A DNA stretch of 27,398 nt, taken from positions 1 to 27,398 of IMG/VR virus record IMGVR_UViG_3300033150_001517. One strand, written 5' to 3'. The translations under genes and the position numbers were made by a program. The stretch's first letter is position 1. Every line of letters starts with the position of its first letter. Shown here piece by piece: positions 7,334 to 14,143 of the stretch. The notes under the pieces are model-generated. The model saw only the letters and a list, made by a program, of their open reading frames with translations. It did no database searches and was not told the origin of the DNA. This stretch comes from a virus.

Positions 7334-7756
7334 ATGAAGTATTCAAAGCAAATCACTAAGGAAATTTGCCAGTACATAGAGGAGGGCAATACTCTAAAAG
7401 ACTCGGCTATTCTTGCTGGGATTAGTCCTAAAACACTTCATGAGTGGAAAAAAACGAAGCGTGACTTTCGTAACTCAGTTAAGCTTGCTCTTCGTACCTA
7501 TAAGTCAAATCTGATTAAATTGCTTCACACTTCTGTAGTCAACAAGCAGGACGCTAGGACTACTTTGGAGATTTTAGCAAGACGCTTCCCCGATGAATGG
7601 AAGGAAAGAACTGAGCATGAGTTTACAGTCAAACCAGCTGAGCATTTACAGGGGGTTATTAAGAGGATAGAAAAACGATGGATAAACCAAGAGGCTTCTA
7701 CCAAGACCTTGCCGCCGGTTTCTTCCTCGACGAAGAAGGCCGAGAATACCGGTTAA
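7334..7756 (+). CDS. terS: Terminase small subunit (HTH DNA-binding)
   Basis: The start is the ATG at 7334, seven bases after GGGGGAG (7320-7326); a GTG at 7319 would lie inside the SD and is rejected. The 140-residue protein has an N-terminal helix-turn-helix (about residues 5-35, with TLKDSAILAGISPKTLHEWK as helix-turn-helix core), then a helical central part and a polar C-terminal tail. Small terminases use such a domain to recognise the packaging site and form a ring that presents DNA to the large subunit. The position directly before the large terminase supports the call. The last 26 codons overlap the large terminase gene in another frame, so the tail is probably flexible. Confidence 0.75.
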   Translation: MKYSKQITKEICQYIEEGNTLKDSAILAGISPKTLHEWKKTKRDFRNSVKLALRTYKSNLIKLLHTSVVNKQDARTTLEILARRFPDEWKERTEHEFTVKPAEHLQGVIKRIEKRWINQEASTKTLPPVSSSTKKAENTG

Positions 7757-9081
7757 CCGACGGCCAAGCTGACATCTTCAAATTGATTTACGAGCCGGAG
7801 TATGACCGGGTGGCAATTAAGGCCTCAACTCAATATGGTAAATCAGACGTGGCCTCAATGGCTTTAATCAGCGCCGCCATTCAAAGAAAAGAAAAAGTGC
7901 TGATTGTATCCCCATCCCAAAAGCAATCAGGGATTATCATGGGCTACATCATTACCCATTTGTTTGATGATGAGTACATTAGGCAAATGATTGAGTGGTA
8001 CGGTAGTTTGGAAAGGTTAAAACAGGAGAGGAGCAAGAGGCGAATTACCTTAAGAGACATTGACAGCGAGTTTTTTATCCTAACCGCCAACGCTAGGACA
8101 GTTTCAGAAGAAGCTAAGAGTCTAATGGGCTATGGGGCAACGATTGTCTGTGTTGACGAGAGTGCTTTAATTCCTGATCCCATGTTCTCAAAGGTATTAA
8201 GAATGGTTGGGAGCAAGACTAGAACAAGAAGGCGTAAGCTAATCCAGTTAGGCAATCCATTTCCTAGCGCTCACTTTCAAAGAGCATTTAAAAGCTCAAG
8301 ATACCAAACGCTGACGGTTGACTATAAACAGGCGATTGCTGAAGGCAGGTTAGATCCGGAGTTTGTCCAAGAAGCTAAAGAGGAAATGTCCGCTTATGAT
8401 TTTGGGGTTTTTTATGAGTGCCAATTTCCGGCTGAAGGCGCAGTTAATGCCTTAATTCCCTCTGATTGGGTTGATCTGGCCGTTAACCAAACCGGTATTC
8501 CTCTTGGTGATAGAAAGGCGGGAATAGATGTGGCCCGGTTTGGTGATGATAAAACGGTTTATTGTTTTCGGGAAGGTGGTCAAGTAAGGAGATTGGAGTC
8601 AGTTGGAAAGCGGGACACAATGGAAGTGGTTGGCTGGGCAAGAGTTTTTATTGACAAGGACGAGCCGGAAATGACAGCGATTGACACTATCGGGTTGGGG
8701 GCGGGCGTGTTTGATCGGCTATCAGAGGAGGGCTATGATGTGAGTGATGTCAATGTTGGGGCTAAACCGGTGCCAGTTGATAAGCTTGATGAGGAAGAGG
8801 CTAAAAAGAAGTTTTACAATCTAAAGGCCCAGATGTTTTGGCAGTTAAGGGAGTGGTTTAAACCAAAAGGTGGTCATAGTAGTATTTCAATTCCTAATGA
8901 TCCGGAGCTAATTAAGCAGTTAAAAGAAATCCGTTATAACTACACTAGCAGTAAGCAAATAAAAATAGAAAGCAAAGAGGATATGAAAAAACGGATTGGC
9001 CAATCCCCAGACAAGGCCGACGCCTTAATGCTGGCGTTTTGTGACTTGACAGAGGGGGGTGTGGAAATGTACATTATTTAG
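7678..9081 (+). CDS. terL: Terminase large subunit (ATPase and nuclease)
   Basis: The 467-residue protein has both terminase domains. The ATPase has a Q-motif-like LTDGQADIFKLI (about 27-37), a Walker A variant in KASTQYGKS (48-56) and a Walker B in TIVCVDES (about 155-162). The RNase H-like nuclease shows GIDVARFGDD (282-291, D284), an acidic strand AIDTIGLGAG (D336) and SPDKADALMLAF (443-454) near the C-terminus. It packages DNA through the portal and cuts concatemers. The start ATG at 7678 follows AGAGGA (7662-7667). Moving the start downstream would cut the adenine-binding region, so the 79-base overlap with the small terminase looks real. Confidence 0.95.
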   Translation: MDKPRGFYQDLAAGFFLDEEGREYRLTDGQADIFKLIYEPEYDRVAIKASTQYGKSDVASMALISAAIQRKEKVLIVSPSQKQSGIIMGYIITHLFDDEYIRQMIEWYGSLERLKQERSKRRITLRDIDSEFFILTANARTVSEEAKSLMGYGATIVCVDESALIPDPMFSKVLRMVGSKTRTRRRKLIQLGNPFPSAHFQRAFKSSRYQTLTVDYKQAIAEGRLDPEFVQEAKEEMSAYDFGVFYECQFPAEGAVNALIPSDWVDLAVNQTGIPLGDRKAGIDVARFGDDKTVYCFREGGQVRRLESVGKRDTMEVVGWARVFIDKDEPEMTAIDTIGLGAGVFDRLSEEGYDVSDVNVGAKPVPVDKLDEEEAKKKFYNLKAQMFWQLREWFKPKGGHSSISIPNDPELIKQLKEIRYNYTSSKQIKIESKEDMKKRIGQSPDKADALMLAFCDLTEGGVEMYII

Positions 9082-9096
9082 TAGAGACCTCAAGCC

Positions 9097-11571
9097 ATGG
9101 CAGATAATAAATCTTACGATATGGTGGGGCCGGTCTTTGAGTTTGCGCAACCACCGGAGAAAAAGTCCACCGAATATCTAACCGCAGACAAGGGATGGGT
9201 TTATTCGGCAATAACTCTTATTGCCAGAGAAACTTCACAAGTTAATCTTCGTCTTTACAAAAAGAAAAGAGTTTATAATCGCCGCAAAAGAGCCTATGAT
9301 ATTGAAGTTGAAGAAGTTACCGAGCATGAGGCTCTGTCTGTTCTTTATCACTGCAACGACTTCATGACCATGGGCCAGTTGATTGAGATTACCCAAACAT
9401 ATTTAGATTTAGCTGGTGAAGCTCCGTGGGCAATTTTAAGAGTTAATGGTCAACCTTCAGAGCTTTGGCCCTTAAGGCCGGATTGGCTTGATGTCAAGCC
9501 GTCCAAGACGAAATACATTGACCACTATGTTTACCACCCCGGTGGCGGATTTAAGAAGGTAGTTATCCCACCCGAAGATTTAATTATGTTTAAGTATTTT
9601 AATCCGGTAAGGGCTTACCGAGGTAAGGGGGCGGTTCAGGCTTCTTCAATGGCAATTGATATTGATGACTTTTCAAACGAATATAACCGAACATTCTTTT
9701 TCAATGCCGCCCTTCCTTCAATCTTTTTCACTACCGATAAGAGAATTGGCAAAAACGAAATTGAGCGTTTAATGCATATGTGGCGTTCAAAATTTGAAGG
9801 TCGGAAAAACGCCCACAAGGTGGCCTTTCTTGGCAAGGGGCTAACCCCTCATGAGATTGGTGGCAAGCACCGGGAGCTTGATTTCATTGAAAGTAAAAAA
9901 TACATCCGGGACGAGATTTTAGCCGCCTTTCATGTTTCTAAAGCCAACCTCGGTATTGTTGAGGATGTTAACCGGGCCAACCAAGAAGCTTCTGACGCTC
10001 GTTTTAAAGCCAAAGTCATTAAACCAAGGCTTATCTCTCTTTGTTATTACCTTAATGAGTTTTATTTGCGGAATTGGCCCAAGGAAGATTTGTTTTTTAA
10101 TTTTGACGATCCAGTTCCCAAAGATGTTGAACTTAACCTAAAGGTTTATGAGAACGGATTAAAGTATGGTTGGTTGACGATCAACGAGGTTAGGGAGAAA
10201 GAAAATTATCCCCCGGTTGAGGGCGGCAATCAAGTTTATTTGCCGTTTAATCTTCAGCCAGTTGGCTCAGTAATGGAGGGTATAAGGGGGTTGTTTGGTA
10301 AGAAGAAGGATAAACAATCAGGGGTAATTACTTTGAAAGCGAAAAGGAAATCTGCTCAAGACAAGATTAAAGAAAAAATGGTTATGCCGATACCGCCAAG
10401 ACGCCTTCGGGAATTAAGAAAAGAGAAAACTAAAAAGAAGATCTATCACGACTTGGTTAAGCTGGTGGTTAATGTGATGAAGCTGTCAGAGGAACAGGCC
10501 GCTAAAACAAAGTCAACCTCAAAGATTAAGAAATATCTTGCTGATAATTCCACGAGGGAAGCCTATTGGAAGGCCATGGTGGCTAAGACTGACGCTCAAG
10601 AGCAAAAGATGAGGCAGGTGATGACTGGCTTATGGGAGGAGCAAAGGAACGAAATTTACCGCCGGATTGAAAATGCCGCCCGGCCTAAATCATTAAAGAA
10701 GTTTGCTAAAAGGGATATTCCCCAAATGCTTTATGTTTTAAGCGAAGAAAACCGGCGTTGGTTTGGAGTGATGGCAATGCTGATTAAAGACATTGTGGTT
10801 GAAAAAGGACAAGAAACATTTGATTTGCTTGGAATGCCGAGAGATCTTGATTTGACCACGGCTCGAGCCGCTTCGTTCCTTCGGGAAAAGGGAGTTAAGT
10901 TTATCGGTTCGGTCAATGAAACTACCCGGGAGAGGCTAAGGAACTCGTTGGCTGAGGGAGTGGAAAAGAATGAGGGTATTCCGGAGATGAAAAAACGGGT
11001 GGAGCAAATTTACGCCTCGGTTGTCAAAAACAAAGGTGAACAGGTGGCCAGAACAGAAGTAATCAGGGCTACCAACTTTGCGGTTAATGAGGCTTATCGG
11101 CAGTCAGAAATTGTGACTGCTAAAGAATGGCTAACGGCTTATGATGAGCGGGTTTGCCCATTTTGTAATGAGATGAATGGCAAGGTGGTTGATGTGAGCA
11201 GTAATTACTTTAAACAGGGAGATAAAATGGTGGTTGACGGCCAACAGCTTGAGTTTGGGTATGAGAATGTCGCTCACCCGCCGCTACATCCCGGTTGCCG
11301 GTGTACCTTAATCCCGGTAATAGGTAAGCGTTCGGCTCAGAGTATTGCGAAGGAAAAGATTAAAGACACCATTGATGAGTTATCTAAAAAATTTGAAGAT
11401 AAAGAAGCAGAGCTAAAAGATATTAAAGAAAGTTTAAAAAAGGAGCGGATAAAAAACAAGAAGAAAGCTCTTAAAGAAGCTAAAAAGGAATTGGAAAAGG
11501 AGCAGAAAGAAGCCCTTAAAGATTTGAAAAAAGCGAGGGCAAAGGCTAGGGAGCTTCTTTACAATGAGTAA
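9097..11571 (+). CDS. Portal protein fused to MuF-type minor head protein
   Basis: The 824-residue protein is about twice a normal HK97-type portal. Residues 1 to about 400 match that family: GWVYSAITLIARETSQV near the N-terminus, a wing and stem region, and the clip-helix region DARFKAKVIKPRL with NFDDPVP near residue 345. Residues 480 to about 745 match phage Mu gpF-like minor head proteins: ARTEVIRATNFAVNEAY (about 650), DERVCPFCNEMNGKVVD (about 682-698) and HPPLHPGCRCTLIPV (about 726-740), with the CxxC and CRC cysteines. A lysine- and glutamate-rich coiled coil follows (about 750-820). The portal ring is the DNA entry vertex and MuF proteins lie inside it. The SD before 9097 is weak. Confidence 0.9.
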   Translation: MADNKSYDMVGPVFEFAQPPEKKSTEYLTADKGWVYSAITLIARETSQVNLRLYKKKRVYNRRKRAYDIEVEEVTEHEALSVLYHCNDFMTMGQLIEITQTYLDLAGEAPWAILRVNGQPSELWPLRPDWLDVKPSKTKYIDHYVYHPGGGFKKVVIPPEDLIMFKYFNPVRAYRGKGAVQASSMAIDIDDFSNEYNRTFFFNAALPSIFFTTDKRIGKNEIERLMHMWRSKFEGRKNAHKVAFLGKGLTPHEIGGKHRELDFIESKKYIRDEILAAFHVSKANLGIVEDVNRANQEASDARFKAKVIKPRLISLCYYLNEFYLRNWPKEDLFFNFDDPVPKDVELNLKVYENGLKYGWLTINEVREKENYPPVEGGNQVYLPFNLQPVGSVMEGIRGLFGKKKDKQSGVITLKAKRKSAQDKIKEKMVMPIPPRRLRELRKEKTKKKIYHDLVKLVVNVMKLSEEQAAKTKSTSKIKKYLADNSTREAYWKAMVAKTDAQEQKMRQVMTGLWEEQRNEIYRRIENAARPKSLKKFAKRDIPQMLYVLSEENRRWFGVMAMLIKDIVVEKGQETFDLLGMPRDLDLTTARAASFLREKGVKFIGSVNETTRERLRNSLAEGVEKNEGIPEMKKRVEQIYASVVKNKGEQVARTEVIRATNFAVNEAYRQSEIVTAKEWLTAYDERVCPFCNEMNGKVVDVSSNYFKQGDKMVVDGQQLEFGYENVAHPPLHPGCRCTLIPVIGKRSAQSIAKEKIKDTIDELSKKFEDKEAELKDIKESLKKERIKNKKKALKEAKKELEKEQKEALKDLKKARAKARELLYNE

Positions 11572-12532
11572 AAATGCCGCAGATGTTAAAAAAGAGCTTG
11601 ATAAATTCCTTGGTGATGATGAGCGGTTTTTAGATATTGTTTACGGCCTTAAAAAGCTAATTGGCGAGGCTAAAGCAACGGCTGATAAACAAGATCGGCT
11701 CGCTAAAATCATTAAAGAGGCTAGTGAGTCTAGTGGGACAAAACTGTCAAAACTGATTAAGCTGATTGATGGGTTGAAAGTTGAAATTCCGGACTTTGAG
11801 GTTAAATTCCCCCGCCAGTTAAAAACAATAATTGCCAACCCACCCAAATATCCAAAAGAGATTAAGATCAAGAACTTCCCCAAGTACCCCAAAGAAGTCA
11901 GGGTTAAGAAACCAAAGTGGTACAAGAGGCTTGATTTGAAACCGTTGGCCACGGTTATTGAAGGGCTTGTTAAAAAGACTTTTAATGTTTATGTTACCAA
12001 TCAAGACCCCAAAGATCCGATTTCCGTCAGGTTAAGCAACGGCCGTTGGTTTTACAATGCGATTGCCGAGGTAATTGCCGGTGGCAGTTCCGGTGAAGTT
12101 AAGCTTTTAAATGCCGCCGCCAGTATTATTAATCCAGCCACTGAAGATAAGCAAGACGACATTATCACCAAACTCACTACTCCTACGGGAATAGAGGGTT
12201 CTCCGGTTACCGTAGGGACGACAGCGGTTGAGCTAACTTTTACCGGCACGACTAGGGTTATCTCAATCAAGGCTGACTCTGGCAATACCGGCAAGATTTG
12301 GTTTGGTCCGGCTTCGGTTGACAATTCCGGGAACAATGCTTATGGAGATGACTCTGGCAATACCGGCAAGATTTGGTTTGGTCCGGCTTCGGTTGACAAT
12401 TCCGGGAACAATGCTTATGGAGAGTTGACCGCTGATAGTGCGGTTGAGATAGAACTTAATGACGCTTCGGCGGCTCTTTATGTTGTTTCTGATACTGCCT
12501 CACAGAAAGTTTACAAGGCGGCTCTAACATGA
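11564..12532 (+). CDS. Head decoration or fibre-like protein with duplicated C-terminal segment
   Basis: The 322-residue protein overlaps the portal stop by eight bases. Residues 1 to about 70 are helical and probably coiled. About 80-125 is a basic, proline-rich linker with KYPKE-type repeats. About 150-322 is beta-rich. The C-terminal part (VELTFTGTTRVISIKADSGN through the end) resembles a small beta domain that recurs in phage head and fibre proteins, although I cannot name the family. A perfect 75-bp tandem duplication repeats 25 residues beginning DSGNTGKIWF. The place between portal and protease suggests a virion surface or head fibre part. That function is inferred. Confidence 0.6.
   Translation: MSKNAADVKKELDKFLGDDERFLDIVYGLKKLIGEAKATADKQDRLAKIIKEASESSGTKLSKLIKLIDGLKVEIPDFEVKFPRQLKTIIANPPKYPKEIKIKNFPKYPKEVRVKKPKWYKRLDLKPLATVIEGLVKKTFNVYVTNQDPKDPISVRLSNGRWFYNAIAEVIAGGSSGEVKLLNAAASIINPATEDKQDDIITKLTTPTGIEGSPVTVGTTAVELTFTGTTRVISIKADSGNTGKIWFGPASVDNSGNNAYGDDSGNTGKIWFGPASVDNSGNNAYGELTADSAVEIELNDASAALYVVSDTASQKVYKAALT
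12274..12423 (+). repeat. Perfect 75-bp tandem duplication inside a gene
   Basis: Bases 12274-12348 and 12349-12423 are identical and adjacent. The unit is 75 bases, so the frame is kept and 25 residues (from DSGNTGKIWF to NNAYGD) are repeated. No synonymous differences separate the copies, so the event is either very recent or an assembly error. A single copy would restore a normal-looking beta domain. Confidence 0.95.
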
Positions 12533-13608
12533 CAAAACTAAGATACACATCACCAGGAGTGGGGTTTTTAGACACCCGCTATGTTAACGCAACGGGCGAT
12601 ACAATGACTGGTAACCTTACAATGCCCGCAGAGTCATTTATCGGCCCAAGCTCAACAACTGGAATTTATTTCAAAGGCGGCAACATTGGCATTGGCACGA
12701 CAAGCCCGGGACAAAAATTTCAAGTAGATGGGAAGGTGGTTATCAATAGTGGGACAAATGTTGCCCAAAACTATCGTGATTTGTATATAGGGGGGTTTGG
12801 GGGGTGGGCAACAAACGAGGCCCATTCTATCAATTTTGTTTACAATACGGCCGCCAGTCCTTCAATTGTTAGTTCTATTTCTTCAATTTGGGATGGCACT
12901 TGGGCGAATTTGAGCTTTGTTAATGATATTAGCTCAACTACTCCAGTTTTGTTTCTTAGAGGAAATGGGCGGGCTGGTATTGGCACAACGAGTCCAGACG
13001 CAAAACTTCAGGTTGTCGGCGACACAATGTTTGGGGACAATGGAAGCAATTACGCTTCTTTTGCTTCTGACGGCGAATTAACCCTTACGGGCACAGCCAG
13101 AGTAACCAGAGATTTATGGATTGATGCGGCAGGGATTAAAGCCCCCGGAGCTAAGCCCGCTACTGAAGTATCTTTCGGCACATTGGAAGTATCTGCTTGG
13201 GAATTTAGCGACGAGGGCGTGGAAGCCAATCAAGAAAGTGTTAGTTGGCGGATTGCTATCCCTTATGATATGGACAGGAACGAGGGGGTAGTTTTGAGGG
13301 TTGGCTGGAGTTCTGCCTCTCCTGGCAACTGTAAATGGCAATTAAAATACCGCTGGTTTAGCGAAGATGAGGATTTGACGCAGGACGGGGAAGAAACCTT
13401 AACCGCAGTGGACGCCGCTTCTACCACCGCCAACGGGTTGGTAGTTACCACTATTACAGGAATAAACGCCCCTAGTGCTACCGATGCTACCATTATGTTT
13501 AAACTGACAAGGCTTTCGGCTGACGCAGAGGATACAATTTCTGACACAGTAGAACTACATGGAGTTTGTTTTAACTACACCAGCGATAAATTAGGCGAGG
13601 CATTGTAA
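12529..13608 (+). CDS. Fibre-like structural protein (phage fibre repeats)
   Basis: The 359-residue protein starts in an ATGA overlap. Near the N-terminus it has RYVNATGDTMTGNLTMP (about 17-33), the GDTMTGxL motif of many tail fibres. It has two copies of the GIGTTSP fibre repeat (GNIGIGTTSPGQKFQVDG, about 50-67, and RAGIGTTSPDAKLQVVG, about 148-164). The C-terminal 170 residues form a beta-rich domain (from about KPATEVSFGTLEVSAWEF) that may bind a ligand or trimerise. Its position in the head module, far from the tail-tip genes, makes a head fibre or neck whisker as likely as a tail fibre. The fibre call rests on the repeats. Confidence 0.7.
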   Translation: MTKLRYTSPGVGFLDTRYVNATGDTMTGNLTMPAESFIGPSSTTGIYFKGGNIGIGTTSPGQKFQVDGKVVINSGTNVAQNYRDLYIGGFGGWATNEAHSINFVYNTAASPSIVSSISSIWDGTWANLSFVNDISSTTPVLFLRGNGRAGIGTTSPDAKLQVVGDTMFGDNGSNYASFASDGELTLTGTARVTRDLWIDAAGIKAPGAKPATEVSFGTLEVSAWEFSDEGVEANQESVSWRIAIPYDMDRNEGVVLRVGWSSASPGNCKWQLKYRWFSEDEDLTQDGEETLTAVDAASTTANGLVVTTITGINAPSATDATIMFKLTRLSADAEDTISDTVELHGVCFNYTSDKLGEAL

Positions 13609-13623
13609 TAAGGGAGGTGAAAC

Positions 13624-13815
13624 ATGACAACAGCAATTAAAACAGATTTATCAAAACTATCAAGGAAAACCAAAATTAAGAAGGTAGAATTAACCAAAGC
13701 AGAGCTTAAATTGATAAGCCAAGTTTTGTTTAACAGCCGGTGGAGTGGGCAGGAGTGGCAACAGACGATCACGCCGTTGATAAACAAAATCGCGAAGATA
13801 ATAGATAATCGGTAA
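13624..13815 (+). CDS. Small basic protein, function unknown
   Basis: This 63-residue protein follows an excellent SD (GGGAGGTGA, 13612-13620) at the right spacing, so it is probably well translated. It is lysine-rich and looks all-helical (KAELKLISQVLFNSRWSGQE then WQQTITPLINKIAKIIDNR). There are no cysteines, membrane segments or motifs I recognise. It lies two bases before the zinc-ribbon gene and probably shares its message. It could be a scaffold-like or regulatory peptide, but nothing in the sequence decides this. Confidence 0.7.
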   Translation: MTTAIKTDLSKLSRKTKIKKVELTKAELKLISQVLFNSRWSGQEWQQTITPLINKIAKIIDNR

Positions 13816-13816
13816 A

Positions 13817-13990
13817 ATGAGAGATTTAACCTGTCCAATTTGTGGCTACAAGTTCGGGAAGAATGTAGTCATTCGCTACGGTGAGTTTAAATGCCCGAAG
13901 TGTAAATATATTGCCGTTTTTGATTATGAGCGTCAGGACTTGACAAGGGGTGCTAGAATTGCTAATGTTAATAATGTAACAACTAAATAA
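13817..13990 (+). CDS. Small zinc-ribbon protein (Com-like)
   Basis: A 57-residue frame starts two bases after the preceding stop and ends with TAA at 13988-13990. It has two CPxC knuckles, CPICG (residues 6-10) and CPKCK (26-30), a spacing that fits a four-cysteine zinc ribbon. A basic segment (ERQDLTRGARIANVNN) follows. Size, position of the knuckles and N-terminal MRDLTC recall phage Mu Com, which binds RNA and activates translation of mom, although sequence identity by eye is limited. It sits directly before a stretch of RNA hairpins leading into the protease gene. A DNA- or RNA-binding regulator is plausible. Confidence 0.7.
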   Translation: MRDLTCPICGYKFGKNVVIRYGEFKCPKCKYIAVFDYERQDLTRGARIANVNNVTTK

Positions 13991-13997
13991 GAGCGCC

Positions 13998-14020
13998 TTG
14001 AGCGCCATAAAGAGGCTCAA
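13998..14020 (+). other. Small inverted repeat after the zinc-ribbon gene
   Basis: TTGAGC (13998-14003) pairs with GCTCAA (14015-14020) over an 11-base loop. The direct repeat GAGCGCC occurs at 13991-13997 and 14000-14006. It lies five bases before the larger terminator-like hairpin. It may be part of the same structured RNA or a protein-binding site. Confidence 0.4.
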
Positions 14021-14024
14021 ATAG

Positions 14025-14079
14025 AAGCCCATTGTTCGTTGGTTAGATGAAGTCTAACTGGCGGATGATGGGTTTTTTT
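14025..14079 (+). terminator. Long intrinsic-terminator-like hairpin
   Basis: The arm at 14025-14047 pairs along all 23 positions (counting G-T wobbles) with 14053-14075, around a five-base loop TGAAG. A run of seven T residues occupies 14073-14079. The central segment GTTAGA/TCTAAC and the outer CCCAT/ATGGG are Watson-Crick. This is the best intrinsic terminator in the window. It would end transcripts from the portal and fibre genes and separate them from the protease and capsid genes. Confidence 0.8.
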
Positions 14080-14088
14080 GTTGCTTGC

Positions 14089-14137
14089 GATGAGGGGAGG
14101 AAGGGTAGCCGAATTTCCATCCTTCTCTCATCGGAGG
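14089..14137 (+). promoter_or_regulatory. Two-state RNA leader that can hide or expose the protease SD
   Basis: The segment 14089-14100 can pair with 14121-14132 over 12 positions (two G-T), leaving the SD GGAGG (14133-14137) free six bases before the start at 14144. In the alternative, CCTTC (14121-14125) pairs with GGAGG itself over a seven-base loop and hides the SD. The same CCTTC is used in both folds, so they exclude each other, which is the logic of a translational switch. The pairing is visible in the sequence; the regulatory role is inference. Confidence 0.5.
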
Positions 14138-14143
14138 CAATAA

